Below are positions 34,401-47,400 of a stretch of DNA of 64,000 nt, one piece after another; the first letter of the stretch is position 1, and each line of letters starts with the position of its first letter. Source of the stretch: Moringa oleifera. Taxonomy: Eukaryota > Streptophyta > Magnoliopsida > Brassicales > Moringaceae. The position numbers were made by a program, and so were the translations under genes. Below the pieces are notes generated by a model that saw only the letters and a list, made by a program, of their open reading frames with translations, was not told the origin of the DNA and did no database searches. The DNA lies in assembly GCA_021397835.1 (NCBI GenBank), contig JAJFZO010000191.1, forward strand, positions 1,183,001-1,247,000, in the 5' to 3' direction.

Positions 34401-36110
34401 CTGCCAAAAGTATATTAGAAATGCGACCATTAAAAGATAAAGAATCCTCAGAAAGAAAAAGCTCATAAAGTGTTGCAGGTAACTCTTTAACAAATAAGGA
34501 CATAAATATTAAAAAAATTAAAAAAATCCATTCATGAGAAAAATCATAAAATTTCAATATATAGCATCATGTATAATAACTCCAGTTAACCAACTACGAA
34601 TCAAAAGCAAGATCACAGTTCAAATCAACTAGAAAAAGCATTAACTAGCATGGATCTCTAAGCCAGAATTGTTGCCAAAAATAATCGTCTGATACAGTTG
34701 ATGAAACTCAATTTAAAAAAAAAAAAAAATAGAAAACAAGAAGACATACAACATAAAATAAAATTGTTCAACACAAAAGTTGAGGACAATATACACCAAT
34801 AACTATCACTACCAAACTGTCATGAATATAATATAACAACTTACAAGTAAACAATATGCATCACTTATATGGCTACAGAAAGTTCAATGAATATGGCATT
34901 CTGGCAAAGAGTGACATCTACCTCATAACAACTAGTACTTACTTCCACTTATCCGAGAAAGGGACAAAAAAAAAAAAAAGACACAAAATAAAGAGCACTT
35001 AGTTCCAAACTACTGCAGCTCATGACACCAAGTTAAAGCTGAGTCATCACATTTCACTTATATTATGCTTGCAATGCAGAGAAAGAATAACAATAATATT
35101 GCAGAAAATAGCTTGTAACTTGTGCACTGTCCACTAACTTCAGGATATCTAAATAAAAGAAGAACAAACTCCACACAACTTGCAGCAGACCATAAACATC
35201 TCAATCTAACCATCTTCTCCAGTATATTTACTTCGGCATCTTAGTACAGTTTAAATCTCATGTTGTTATTATATGCCCAATGCAATCACTCCAGGCATTA
35301 TTTAATTAAAATAGAAATCAAGCCTAGTCATTTTAGTACACTATTTCCCCGTGGAAGGCACCTCTTTTGTTCCCAAAATTAAGAAACAGATACAGAACCT
35401 TAACACTAACAATCTCTATAGTATGGCTTTTCTTATTCCCTTAGGCCTTTCGTTTCTGCTCAACTAGCGAAGGAAGCATTTAAAAGAAATACTTGAGCTG
35501 CTAGTATCTGCCAGCCAAGACATTAATTGCACCTCAAATACTTTCCAGGTAACCTATAAGATGAAATTACTAACTAAAAATTAGATCAACACGAGCATAA
35601 TAGCCTGGGTTGACTGGGATTTATCCTCTCCCCCGCCCCCCCCCCCCCCCCCCCCCCCCCCGGCCGGGGAGTCCGTAGCAATCAAACCGCAAAATGAACA
35701 CGCAATACTCGCACATAAACAGACGAGTAGCCCATCAAACACAGAGAAAAATCCCTAGACATCCATATTAGAAATCTTGACAACAAAATGTTACAATGTA
35801 TCAAATAATAAAACCAGGAATCTGGACTTACTAAAACAAGCTAAAGAGCGAACAGAAACAGATTCCGTTCGGCATGTCTTTTGCTTTTTAAGACACGCAC
35901 ACAACCAATAAAAATAGACAGGCAAAAGCATACCGTTGAAAATTGAAGAATTGGGATCTCGAAATGCAATGCGAAACGGATACCAAATCGAATGCAAAAC
36001 TTTCTCTTCCCTAGGGTTTCTTTCTTCCCAACTCTGTCTCAGCCGGTCTCCCCCTTCCTGCCTCTCTCGCTCTTACTTCCTCTCTCTTCTTCTGGTTGAA
36101 ACCAAGAGTT
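34401..36110 (-). other. leader exon and leader intron of the bZIP gene
   Basis: No coding region. The probable untranslated exon is at 35934-36110. The intron carries a 26-base run of C (35636-35661, G on the transcribed strand). The region 36000-36110 is CT-rich on the plus strand (GA-rich on the sense strand), as in many plant leaders. Confidence 0.5.
35636..35661. repeat. homopolymer run of 26 C
   Basis: An uninterrupted C tract, preceded by CCCCCG and followed by GGCCGGGGAG. It lies in the bZIP leader intron. Length may vary or be an assembly artefact. Confidence 0.9.
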
Positions 36111-38789
36111 GAACAAGGACTCGATTGAACACCCAAAAGTAAAAAACGCATTATTAATTTTTAAGTAATTTTAATTTCCGAAGGGTTCTGTCATTTTCAG
36201 AGTTTCACCCCTCAGGAAGCTCCATATTATACTATCCCTCACGCCCCACTCTTCCTTCTTCGCTTTTTCCTCTCATTACGTAAAGCACCGTATTGTTCTC
36301 ATTTTTTATTACAAAAATAATTAAACAAAAAAAGTCAAAAATATTTTTTTTTTAAGGAAGAGATGTCTTTTGAACTATAAATTTATAACCAATGTTTTAT
36401 TTTTAATTACTTATTAATATTAGTTTGTCTTTCTAATAACAGTAAGACTGAAATCTATAAATTTTATTGGATGATAGTTAATCTATTTTTATATCAATTT
36501 CGGATACGGTTGTGGTCGGAGTATTATTATTCTTCATTAATTTAGTCAATAATTTTTATAAAATTTTATTTTTATATATTTATAAACATTTTATAAAATA
36601 AAAAACTTTTATTAGGTGAATTAAAATCTTACATTATATTGATTTGTTAAAAAGATGCTTGTATACAGAAATTTAATAAAGTAAATTATTAAGATTTTTT
36701 ATTTATTTTTATATTAATATAATAAATAAAAAAATAAAAATAAAATTTGAATCAAATTATTTTTCAATTTAAACTCGATGTGTTAATTATATTTATCGTA
36801 TATTTAATCTTTCGATTTGATCTAAATTAAATATTTATCCTAATAATTATAAAAAATAATAATAATTTATTATTAAAATATATTGAAATGATTTAAATAA
36901 ATTTTACTTATTTTTCAATTTTAAACAATCAAACTAATTTTTATAATATTTATTCATATAATAAATATGCATTTTATTATTTTATCAAAAAAAACTCACG
37001 TCAATAAAATTTTTATCTTTATCTATAAATATAATTTCAAAACAGAATTAAAGTTGCAAACTATTTTATTATAAATTTAATAATTTCATTTTCTCGATTT
37101 GAAAAGTAAATAAAAAAATCGATTTATGTAAAGTAAGCTGGAAGATAGTTGTTACACATAAAAGGTATAAAAAGCATGGCATTGTGGTGCAAGTTGTAGA
37201 GAATAATTATAATAACATCAACAATGATAATAATGAGAAGAGAGAGAGAGAACCAAACTCCAAACATAAAGTACAGTAAGGAGACAGCAAATATCACACA
37301 CAACCACCACTTGTGGTCTTGCAAAATTTTGGGGTAGTCCATCCTAGATCCTTAATTAAGCTTTGCCTACTCTCTAAGTTTTTTTTTTTAATATAAAGTT
37401 GGGTGTATTTAATGTAAAGTTAGATTAACCATTTATGCAAAGCATGCAAAAAGTAATCTGATTAAAGAAAAGACAAACGGGTTTTAATTGAATTTATTCT
37501 TATTCTTATAAAATTATGTGACCAATTGAGAAAAGACTTGAATTTTGTTTGAAACTTAGTGACAGCTTAGACACAGCCATGCATGGTAGGGTGGTGTCAA
37601 AAAGTAACAAGAGTCAATTGAACAAAAGCCAATTCACAAAGTAAGGTGTGACCTGGGTAGGGTCAATTCTGCCAAAAGCCAAATGTCAAGTCATTTTAGA
37701 TTATTTTCTTTAATTATTTGTTAATCTAATTATTTTTTAAAAATATTGATATATAATAATTTAAATAAATTAAAATATTAAATAAACAGTAATATAAAAT
37801 TTTAATATTTATCATTTTTAAATAAATTATTTAAAAATAATAAATCAAATTTTAATTTATTATTATTCAAACGATCATAAAATAAAAAATATATTTATTA
37901 TTAAAATACTTAGATATAAATTAAATAAATTTCATATTCCCTTTAAATTTTAACAATTTTTTACATATGAGTTATTTTTTTATAAATTTTTGTAGTGTCT
38001 ATTTTTTTAAAAAAATTATGAATATTTTTATATCTGTAATTTCTTTTATAATTTATTTTATAAAAAAATTAAATTTAAATATTTAATTTTTAAAATTTCT
38101 AGGTAAAATTTAATTTAATCCACATGGATGAACATTAAGATTATGGTAAATAAGATTCATAAAGCATATTAATTATTTCTTAAATACAAGTTGTTGAAAA
38201 CTTAATTTGCAACTATTGTCATAATTAACTATCATAATTGGATTTAATGGTAAGCATTAGTAGGGGCCATAATGCTATTTTCATATTAATTTTCTTTGGA
38301 AATTGTTTCCATAACATAATTTAGGAACCATTTAGTAGGACAGCAGCTTGTCAATTTAAGCACTTAATGTTAGTTCCTCTTATGGCGTCAGCATAGAAGA
38401 AAAATGAATGTGCCATTATTAAGTGATCCTATTAATAGGTCTTTTAATTACGATAATGTCTTATAAATATTTCAATAAAGCGTGTGTAATAATTTTTAAA
38501 ATATTTATACTTTTTCAGGTAAAAGATAATTTGAGATTAAATGAAACAAAAAAATATTTTATCAATGTGATATTTTGTTGATCTTTTAAAAAAAAAAAGA
38601 GTTATTTTTATAATTTTATTTAAAAAACATCATCATTTCTCTCTTCAAAGGAACTCTAATTTTTTAAAAAGATGTCAAAGAAACATTGATCTTATAATTC
38701 AGATTAAATTGAATTTCATCAAAATATTAAAAATATTCACTAAATTATTATGTGTCTGAAACCATAAATCAAAATTAAGTTGCTATAAT
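36111..38789. other. AT-rich intergenic region
   Basis: No gene with family support. The stretches 36300-37100 and 37680-38110 are nearly all A/T. One small minus-strand frame (37124-37342) is listed separately. Confidence 0.5.
37124..37342 (-). CDS. hypothetical 72-residue membrane peptide (doubtful)
   Basis: An ATG-initiated frame encodes MDYPKILQDHKWWLCVIF and then two hydrophobic stretches (about residues 14-32 and 36-50). The surroundings are AT-rich and the second hydrophobic stretch is largely a low-complexity ATT/ATA repeat, so it may be chance. The first 30 residues have more even composition. No family recognised. Confidence 0.15.
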   Translation of the reverse strand: MDYPKILQDHKWWLCVIFAVSLLYFMFGVWFSLSLLIIIIVDVIIIILYNLHHNAMLFIPFMCNNYLPAYFT

Positions 38790-40960
38790 CTCATTGATAG
38801 ACTTCTAAGCAGTGCAGCTTCTTCAATTTAGAATAAGAATATCCCTAGACAAGCACACAAGGCAACATAGAAAAAGCTGTATACGAATATTCCAAACACC
38901 CCATCTGATATCATACACCAAAGAGGCAAATGAAATTAAATATCAACTGGAGTGGATAACTTCATTTCGAGTTGGATGTCTTCTGTGTCATCAACTTACT
39001 CACATACCTGCAAATTCAATAGAAGATTCTCAGCTTCATGAAAGATGAAAGAGTCTGCCTGATTTACATAATGGATATCCAGGGGACAAGACCTCTCCTG
39101 AAACTTTTGGTCTGTTCCAATATGACAAGTTTTCAGAACAATGATCTTTGTCCATATACCCATCTGATGCCGGAGCAAAGCAATGTCAAAATGACAGCAT
39201 CAATGTCCTAATGTTCAAGGTAAAGTGAGGGACAACAAACAAGTCCATCCACCTTCAGATTCAAGTTGTCAAGCATGCATGGGTCTTTCATAAAAAACAC
39301 AGCAAGATGAAAGTACAGCCTGATCTATTTCAAAGCTAAGGGTACAATATCTAAAACTACAAAAGTGGAACCAATGACCAGGGAGAAAATCCAATGCCTT
39401 GGAGCTCATGGGCTAATATTCCATATCTAATCAATGAAGACATGCCCAGAATGTCTCTTCCCCCAAGTACAAATATCTATAATTAGGCTTATGATTCACA
39501 TCTATGCTCCAACTTAGAAAAAAATGGTGGTCATATTTGCATAAGGTAGATCCTTTCTTTCCCACATGTGATAAGCTATCCCACCAGTTTCTTCTTTGAT
39601 GGACATTATTGACTATCCTAAATTGCCTCTCTCTTTGATCCTCAAGACAGGATATCCAACGATATGAACTTTTGTTGGTTGCAAGAGGAAGTAAGAATCT
39701 GAACAACACAAGCACTCAACAAAGAAATGGTAAACGTGAGCCATGCAAGCAACAGCTTCATCCCTGGCAGTCTTCATAACTAGAAGATGCTAAGAAACAG
39801 CAGTCATAAAAATACCCTTTTCTACATGTGCAAGCCGCTGAATAAGATTGCTTTTCAAACTCCGCAGAAATTAATTCTTGGTGGTAGCCAGTTCATCCGC
39901 AAGAGGTCCTATTGCTTTCCAGAATTTAAGGCTCCAAGGAAGCTCACACTGCAAACCCTTAACCCTTTCTGGATCAGGTGACCAATATGCACACATGGAA
40001 ACATAAATTTTCCTGTGACAATCTGGACAGCCTACTCCATGAATTTTAAATGGCCTCCCGGATTTGCTGGCTTAGCTGATCCATGGAATGGAAGAATCTC
40101 CAGGTGCAGAGGAGGCAACAAGAGGAGCTCTTCAGCAGTAACTACAGCCTTTATAAACCCCAAGTTGACAACCATAGCTTTCTCCCTGGCTGCAAAGGGT
40201 AAGAAGAATCTCACACTCCATGTTTTATTAAAGTAACCATGGTAAGCACAGACAGACAGACAGACACACAGCATACAGAAAAAGGAAAGAAGATATGCAA
40301 AAAGAAAACATAATAAATGAAAAACACAAGCAGAGAGCAGGAAAGAACTGGCTACTCCAAAATATGCACTTTTAAAGAAAACATCAAGGTTTTCAAATCT
40401 GCATCCCATGATGGAAAAAAACAAGAACCAGTTTCAGAATCTTGTTCCTTTTCGAAAAATAAATGGAGCTACTTCTAGATTAGTTCAATTTCAGGATTAA
40501 GAAAGAAAAATGCTATTTTAGATTAGTTCAATTTGAGAATCAATTTTGTATAAATCCAACAGCATAATCGTCCTTGCTTCGCTATGTTTTCCAATACCGA
40601 GCATGAAATTGGATAATAAATAAACTTAACTGGGTCTATTCAAATTAAACTATTAATCCAATAAAGGGACGCAAAAAGAGTAAGACAGAGAACATATTGG
40701 AAGACATGTAAATCGATAAGCAAAGAATATGGCAGGAGTGAGAGGAGACCAGCATACCGAGAATCCTCACAATCCCAAAGAGAAATCTTAGGGCGTGCAG
40801 CGACGGGGCTTCCGTCAGTTTGTCACATTTCACAGCCTCCGCTCCCGTTTCTCCGTCGACTCGAGTCTCTTTCACGGCCTCCTCCTCCTTCCTCTTCCAT
40901 AAAAGATTGAAAGGCCGCTCTTTTTCGCTACATTTACATCAATTTTGCGAGCGCATATAG
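38790..40960 (-). pseudogene. decayed MRS2/CorA-type magnesium transporter (MRS2-11-like)
   Basis: Pieces of an MRS2 protein occur in order on the minus strand. The end of exon 1 (to 40758, donor CG|GTATGC) joins an exon at about 40035-40189, reading [23 protein letters not shown], the conserved block best remembered from plastid MRS2-11. A +1 shift follows ILPF. About 39815-39965 gives ADELATTKN, a stop, then FLRSLKSNL. About 38795-39010 gives DDTED, then a membrane segment VFGIFVYSFFYVALCACLG and a KLKKL end. The GMN signature required for CorA/MRS2 Mg transport is destroyed: the place reads LFGV then stop (38905-38930). No ATG opens the first exon in frame. Family members are plastid or other membrane Mg channels; this copy cannot make one. 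Confidence 0.7.
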
Positions 40961-41115
40961 AAGTGCGGAAGGTGGCCGCTCTGCTTTTCAGATATATGTT
41001 TTTTTTTTTCCCTCTATTGTTAAAAATATGTTCTTTATTACTTGTGCCTCCCTTAACTCGTAGTGACGTGGCGAACACAGATTGGCGGCCGCCGCCGTCG
41101 TGAAAGCAACTTAAG

Positions 41116-41196
41116 ATGACTCCTCCATCACCAAAATCTATCGCCATTTGCCCTTTTCAGACAAGCCCCCGCTTCCTCCCTCATCCAACAGGATAA
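41116..41196 (+). other. upstream ORF in the leader of the trihelix-like gene
   Basis: A 26-codon ATG frame ends at TAA 41194-41196, 74 bp before the main ATG. It is out of frame with the main coding region. It may be a repressive uORF. Alternatively it is the original N-terminus displaced by a small indel, because the main frame is open from 41115 without its own ATG until 41271. Confidence 0.4.
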
Positions 41197-41270
41197 CAAG
41201 AACCTCAAAGAACTCGAAGCCAACCAGAAAAACCTCAATCACAAGGAAAACTCAGAAGACGTCCGTTCAA

Positions 41271-42452
41271 ATGAAGCGCAAGAAGTGGTCAGAGCTAGAA
41301 GAGCAAACCCTTCTCAGTAAATACTCGGATCTGCTCAATTCAGGCGCTTTGGCCAAGCTCAAGACCCGAGAGAAGAAGTTCCGGCCTATTGCGGATCATG
41401 TTAACTCGGTGCACCACCTGCAGGACCCAATCAACTTCCCCTTCAAGTGGTCGTGGCGGGACGTCTCCATCAAGGTCCAGAACATGAGGCACCAGTACCT
41501 GGGTGTGAAGCAAAAGATCAGGATTTCTAAAGATGAATTCAATTGGAAAGACGGTGAAAATCATTGGGAGAATTTCTTGAAGTACAAGGAAGTGTTTGGA
41601 GACGTGGAGCTTGACGTCAAAGGGAAGAAAGCAAGTGGTGCTGATAGCGGTGCTGGCGATTTGTTTGAGGATTGTTGCGATTTGGGGTTTGGAATTGACT
41701 GCGAGGACTTGGAGGAGGAAGAGGAAGAAGATGCTGAGAATGGCGACGGGGTTGGTGATGATGGCGAAGAGAAAGTGGGGAGCGAGGGTGAGTTCATGGG
41801 GGATAGGGAAGTTGGAGAAATGGGAGTTAATCGGCCACGAAAGTTGAAGAAGGGTTTTGGAGGGAGTAGAGGGTTTGGATTTCTTGGGCAACAGGTGGTA
41901 GAGCTGAGAGATGTGGTGGTGAGGAGGGAAGAGAAAAGGCGGGAAAGAGAGTTTGCAAGGGAGAAAACTGAGGTTGAGAGGGAGGAAAAGAGGAGGGAAG
42001 CGGAGTTTAGGAGGGAAAAGCAACGAAACCAGAGGGAGGAAGGGGTCGAGACTAGAGAAATGGATTTGGATGACAGAGAGTTGATGTGGGCAAGGAGGGA
42101 GTTTGAAAGGAGTGTAAGGTTAGAGAGGGAACTGGATGAGGAGAGGAGGAGGAGGATGAGGCTGGAGGAGAAGAAGGAGGAGGAGGAGATGGAGTGGAGG
42201 GAGAGGATGATTGGAATGCAGATTGAGCATGAGAAGGCAATGATGCAAATGCAGGCAGATGCCTGCCAGAATCAAATGCAGATTCTTGGGGTAATGGCAA
42301 GGCTGGTTTGTCAGTTTTTCAGCTCAGCCAATGATGGGTTGAATGGTGCCTTGGGGGGTTTACCTCCCCAAGTTTTACAGAATTTGCAGCACTCTGGAGG
42401 ACTGGGTGACAACGGGAAGCCTGATGCCAATTCTCCTTCTGAATTCTTGTAG
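41271..42452 (+). CDS. trihelix-like (Myb/SANT-type) transcription factor with a long charged coiled coil
   Basis: Intronless; 393 residues from ATG 41271. Residues 1-110 form a trihelix-type DNA-binding domain, with aromatic landmarks KRKKWSELEEQTLLSKYSDL, FPFKWSWRDVSIKVQNMRHQY and WKDGENHWENFLKYKEVFG. An acidic stretch (EEEEEEDAENGDG, about 140-175) and a GFGGSRGFGF patch follow. From about 205 to 345 is a long Glu/Arg-rich helix (many REEKRRE-like units) ending in MQIEHEKAMMQMQADACQNQMQILGVMARLV, likely a dimerising coiled coil, as common in trihelix proteins. The function should be nuclear; the target is unknown. The frame is open 52 codons upstream of the ATG, so a longer N-terminus or a recent indel cannot be excluded. 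It is divergent from the MRS2 pseudogene and shares a possible bidirectional promoter near 40960-41115. Confidence 0.8.
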   Translation: MKRKKWSELEEQTLLSKYSDLLNSGALAKLKTREKKFRPIADHVNSVHHLQDPINFPFKWSWRDVSIKVQNMRHQYLGVKQKIRISKDEFNWKDGENHWENFLKYKEVFGDVELDVKGKKASGADSGAGDLFEDCCDLGFGIDCEDLEEEEEEDAENGDGVGDDGEEKVGSEGEFMGDREVGEMGVNRPRKLKKGFGGSRGFGFLGQQVVELRDVVVRREEKRREREFAREKTEVEREEKRREAEFRREKQRNQREEGVETREMDLDDRELMWARREFERSVRLERELDEERRRRMRLEEKKEEEEMEWRERMIGMQIEHEKAMMQMQADACQNQMQILGVMARLVCQFFSSANDGLNGALGGLPPQVLQNLQHSGGLGDNGKPDANSPSEFL

Positions 42453-43012
42453 GGTGTGATCCAAATTCCTTTCATGCTAATTCTTGTTGTTGTACCTCAA
42501 TAAGCTGTAAATTTGATTGATTTTGATAACCATAGAAGCTTACTCTCTCGAATAACTCTAGTTGCAGTTATAATGTCAGTTTTGAACTATGCAATTTTTG
42601 TATGGTTTATACAAATTCATTTTGGGAACGATATGTTCATTATAGCTTTAGTTTTCCTGTTCTTCAGATTTGGAAGTATTTTAAAGCCACAGAAGTTTTG
42701 GAGAGGTGCTGAAGTTAGACTACAAGGGTAGAAGGCTAATTATGACTATTATTCCTTTCTTCTGGTTCTAGGCATTGTCATTATGTTATAGTAAATGTAA
42801 AAGCCACTGGAGAAGTGAATAATTTGCTTTTGTTTCCTGTGAAAACGTGAGCCTCTGGAGATCTGAAATTTGGTGAAAAATGTAGCTTTAAGGGCAGCAG
42901 TTAACAAGCTAATAGCGAGAAACCTGGGTGGGTTCCCGATTTCCTTCATTTTCCTGCATTCTATTCCTGATTAGGAAGTCCATTCATTTCTGGTCCTGAA
43001 TGATGGATTTAA
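42453..43012. other. 3' flank of the trihelix-like gene
   Basis: Probably the 3' UTR followed by spacer. No gene seen. The segmental duplication begins near its right end. Confidence 0.5.
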
Positions 43013-44463
43013 GTTAGTGTAAACACAATGATACTGTGGGTTTCAATCATTCTTAGAGGGCTAGATGAAGTCTTCTGGGCAGAAACCTGGTTTATGAGTT
43101 CACTTTCTGTTCAGTGCTACCAAATGAAGTAAAGGGCAACGGCAGGAGTCAAGAGAAAACTGAGGAGAGGAGAGGAAATGGATAATAGAGAGCATTGTGT
43201 GGTGAAGGATTCATTAAGAGAAGAACAGAAAGCAAGTGGAGTATAGGACAAAGTGATTAACGGAAAGAGAGTAGAGGTGGACGATGGAGAATGAATTTTG
43301 ATGGGAGGAGAAAAATGTCAAAAGAAGTGGGTACTTGATACAAGGTTTGGGTAAAAGAGGAGTTTGGTCAGGAGTGATGGGCAAGGATGAGCATGGAGAA
43401 ATGCAGATGAAGAAATTGTCAAACAGAAGGGAAGTGGGAGGAGAAGGTAGATCATCTGCTCTTGCCAAATCATTACTGCTGGCGGATGAACTTAGTTTAC
43501 TACAGGCTTCAAGGTTTCTTTGAGTGGAATAACATCGTCACCAAATAATTTTCAGTTTTGGGGAAAAAAAAAAAGAAAGGAAGTTCTGCTTAGTAAAACT
43601 AGGAAAATATTAAAAAATTGATTTATAATCTATTTTTATTTTACTCATTTGGTTGGGCTAACTGTGTCTTTCATAATTTATTTGATTGAAATTTGATTTT
43701 GTTTAAAAATTTTAAAATTAAAATTATTTAAATTAAAGAGTTTAAACAATGAATTTTAATTTAAAATTTTTTATAAATATAAAAATTATTTAAAATACTA
43801 TCATATAAAATTTATAAATTTTTTAATATCAAATTTTTTTTCTGAATTTGCATTATGGATCATTCAAAAATTTTATTAAAAAGTAGATAAAAATTATTTA
43901 AATTTAAAAATAAATCTGAAGTAAAATGTAAAATTTTAAAAATTTCAATAACAAAAATATTCTTACTTTCATAAACTAAAAAGTTAAATACATAACTAAT
44001 TTAATTGATATATCAAAATTTAAAAGAAAAATAAGTATACTTTATTTTTTTTTTCATATTTACCTTAAAACTTATAAATTGTTTACACCTTTAAATTTTT
44101 ATCAAACCCCAATATGATAATTTTATTGAGAATTTATTACCAGTCAATTTCAGTAATCCTGAATTTGAGGGGAAATCAGTAAATATACTTGTAAATCCCA
44201 AACTCCATCAGGAGAAGCGTTGGTCTCCGCATGTAAGATATCCTCTCTCCAACCATCAAGACATCTTGTAAATGAACATTTAAATTCTGATGTAGAAGAC
44301 TCTGCCTCTAAGCTCCATCAAAGATGAGGAGACGCCACCATGTTCATGATCCTTTTCAGTGCTAAGCCATACAATCTTACAGTTAAGAAAGTTAACATCC
44401 CGTAAACTCAGTATAGAATACATATTAAATCTACAGTGAAGGAATTTGGCAAAGGCGAAAGAC

Positions 44464-47400
44464 CTAAGACCCGGCGAGAGGGATTGGCTTCACAGCACCC
44501 TGAATTCTACGAAAAGCAGTCCTCACTCTATCCTTGAGAACTTCGTTTTCGCTCTCAACATCCCCACTCTGTTTATCAAGATGTGCTACATTCCCATCTA
44601 AGCTTATTACCAACTTGCCATTCTCTCCATATTTTACATCTCCAAAGAGCGAAACAAGAAGGGCATGTATAACCTTTTCTGCCTTCTTCCCGTTTTCTTC
44701 CTCAGTTTTAACTGCCTCTGATTCAACTACAACCTTAGGGACTTCTCTGCTGATATTCAGAACCAAAGCCACAACTGAGTCTGATACCATGTCACTTATT
44801 GGATCAGATGCCCAATGAAGTGAAATATGCTTATCTGACTCGTGCTTCACTGTCACTTGATCATGCACTTGCAATATGGAGACCCCAGACTCCTCTTCGG
44901 TTGAAGACTCCACACTCTCATATATCTGCTCAAGGCGATGCTTTATCACACCAAATGAGCCAGAGTAAGGTATAGTAATCCTTTGGGTAATACTTGCCGT
45001 TGAAAGTTGTGAGAAAACATGGAGATCATCAGGTGCCATTATCTGATAAGTGAAGCCTTTCTTCACCAGAATGCCACTGACTGTATCATCAACTTCTGGT
45101 GTCTTTCCAGCCAATTTCCCAATGGTTTTTGCCATTTTCTCAGAGTTGAAATACATCTCAACCGACTGACAATTTTTCGGGGTGATGATTTTGGTGTTGC
45201 CATCAATAAACTCGGTGAGGAGCTTCTGTTTAAGTCTTCCCATTTGATTTGCTTCCCCATGAACAAGAATGATGTTAGGAGGCATGAGCTCTTTCAAGAA
45301 TGTGCTTGTCTGAGCATAGTCTGCATGGGCAGAGAATGAGATATAGTGTACCTGCATGTTGAGAGGGGCAATCAGACCATTCATGAGAGTGACTTCTTTT
45401 GGTTCATTAATTATGGTCTTTGCCAGTGTCCCTTCAACAACGTAACCTGGTATGACACAAGCATTTTTCTTATCAGAACACCACATGTCAAAGAGTTGCC
45501 GCGACAATCCACTTTGAAGTCCACTAGGACTTGCCATTACAACACATGGGCCTACATCACTAAAATCATCGATGCTGTTCAACGGAGAAATGTGCTTGAA
45601 TATGAAGGGATTTGAGTTTGCAAACTGGCTGCGAATCCTCTCATTCATGGACAGGATATATGTCTGGTAGACAGCCATACACCTTTTTGCAAGAGGAGAA
45701 GCATAATAAATTGGCATGTTATGCAGCTCAGGGTGGTTTGCCCAGTACTCATCAAGAATCAGGAGAAGTTCTTGCGCACGGCCAAGGGCAAATGCTGGGA
45801 TTAGGACACGGCCTCCTTGAGAAACGGTAGTGTGGATAACATCAGTGAAGCGCTTCTCCCGAAGGTGCCGAGGTTGATGAAGCTGAACACCATAAGTGGA
45901 TTCAATGATGCAGATGTCAGGGGAGAATTGTGGGAGCTCAGCAGCACGGAGATGTCTATCTTCTTCACGAGAATAGTCTCCAGTATAGAGGACCCGAACA
46001 CCAGCTATATCAACCATGAACATGGCAGCACCAAGCACATGGCCAGCAGTGTAGCACCAGAATTTGATGCCATTCACTTCTATGGTTTGATGAAAATCAA
46101 TAACCTGCATAGCATAACAAAAAAATCATTAACGTGTTGAAAGTTAAGTTAAACCAGAGTATATACTGGCTCAATTGACACACACATGAAAGATAAAACA
46201 ATATTGCATGGGTTGTACAGCTGGACCAAGAGCCCATCTCTGAATAAAATAGAACAAAATCAATGATCTAGATTTTGAACACAAATGGCCTGCGTTGTTA
46301 AACAAGTGCATGCATATTTCATATACCCAAACCATCAAAATAAGGAAGAGAAGACATCAAAGTTGCCAGGCAATACTAAGCCAAGCATGTTTACCACATT
46401 TCTTCCCTTCTGAAAGTTCTAAAGTTCACAGGATACAACCATATCAAAGACTCCTGTCCTATGGCCCAATTCTGAAACAGTTCTGGAAAAATATACTCAG
46501 ACCAGATGACAAAAGAAAGAAAACAAACTTTTCTGAAACTACACAATGGAAGAAAACTGTCTGACCATTTTTCGTAACAAGAACCACCTAAGCAAATATC
46601 TATTCCTCCTATGCGAAATTTCTGCTGTGAGGATTAAAGATACAGCAGCCGTCCACACCAAAAAACGAAAATAAAGACAAAAACTCCCAGAGAAGCATTA
46701 ACCTGCCAAAAACTTCACTGAGGAAATGCGCAACCACCCATTATTTGCAGTACATGAAAGCTTGATCCCACAAAAAATGATGTTTATCTAGTTTCAAGAA
46801 CATATTAGAAAAATGGAAATACTATCCTAGAGTTAATTAGCTAAAATTCCATTGAAGTATCTATCTGTACGGTATAAATGGAGCCAAAATAGAGAACATG
46901 AAAAGATTAAACAGAATAAATAAACAAAAACAACCAACAAGGGGATGTCTTCGACATAATGACCATGAGAAATATGACAAGTGAATCATACATGTGTGAT
47001 CAAAGTCCCCCCTTGTTGATGACATGAGTTGCGTGTAAAGAAACTTCAAAGAAATCTAGATGCACGGAAACTCTAGGAAAAGTATTAGCTGAGCATGTAG
47101 CAAGGACGTACCCAAATGCAAATAAAAAAAGACAAACCTCAATTTTATCCATTGAGCGGCTGATATCTTGCTCATCAAACAACATATCTTCAACCGAAAC
47201 TTTGCTCACTTTTACATAATCTGTCAGTAGCAACTTGTAGATGGCCTTTGTTGCATGAGTCATAAAAACTCGGCCTTTGAATGTGGTCTAATTAACATTT
47301 CAAAATTATCAGTTTGAATCCTACAGAAAGTGAAGCAGAAAATTAAAATCAATTCATCCAAAACAAACAAACCTTCTCCAAGAAATAAGGTAGGGATGCA

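Noticed and set aside
40872..41147. 91-codon minus-strand frame opposite the trihelix leader
   Set aside because: Lies in the likely bidirectional promoter and 5' edge of the MRS2 pseudogene; no family resemblance.
41340..42300. Long minus-strand frames opposite the trihelix-like gene
   Set aside because: Antisense of a Glu/Arg-rich coiled coil gives Ser/Pro/Leu-rich chance frames.
43214..43523. Frames in the non-coding block of unit A and its match at 48749-49103
   Set aside because: The two copies do not keep the same open frame and many differences change residues, so coding is unlikely.
44534..46140. Plus-strand frames opposite CPSF73 copy A, repeated opposite copy B (53501-55107)
   Set aside because: Their conservation is a by-product of the conserved minus-strand coding exon.
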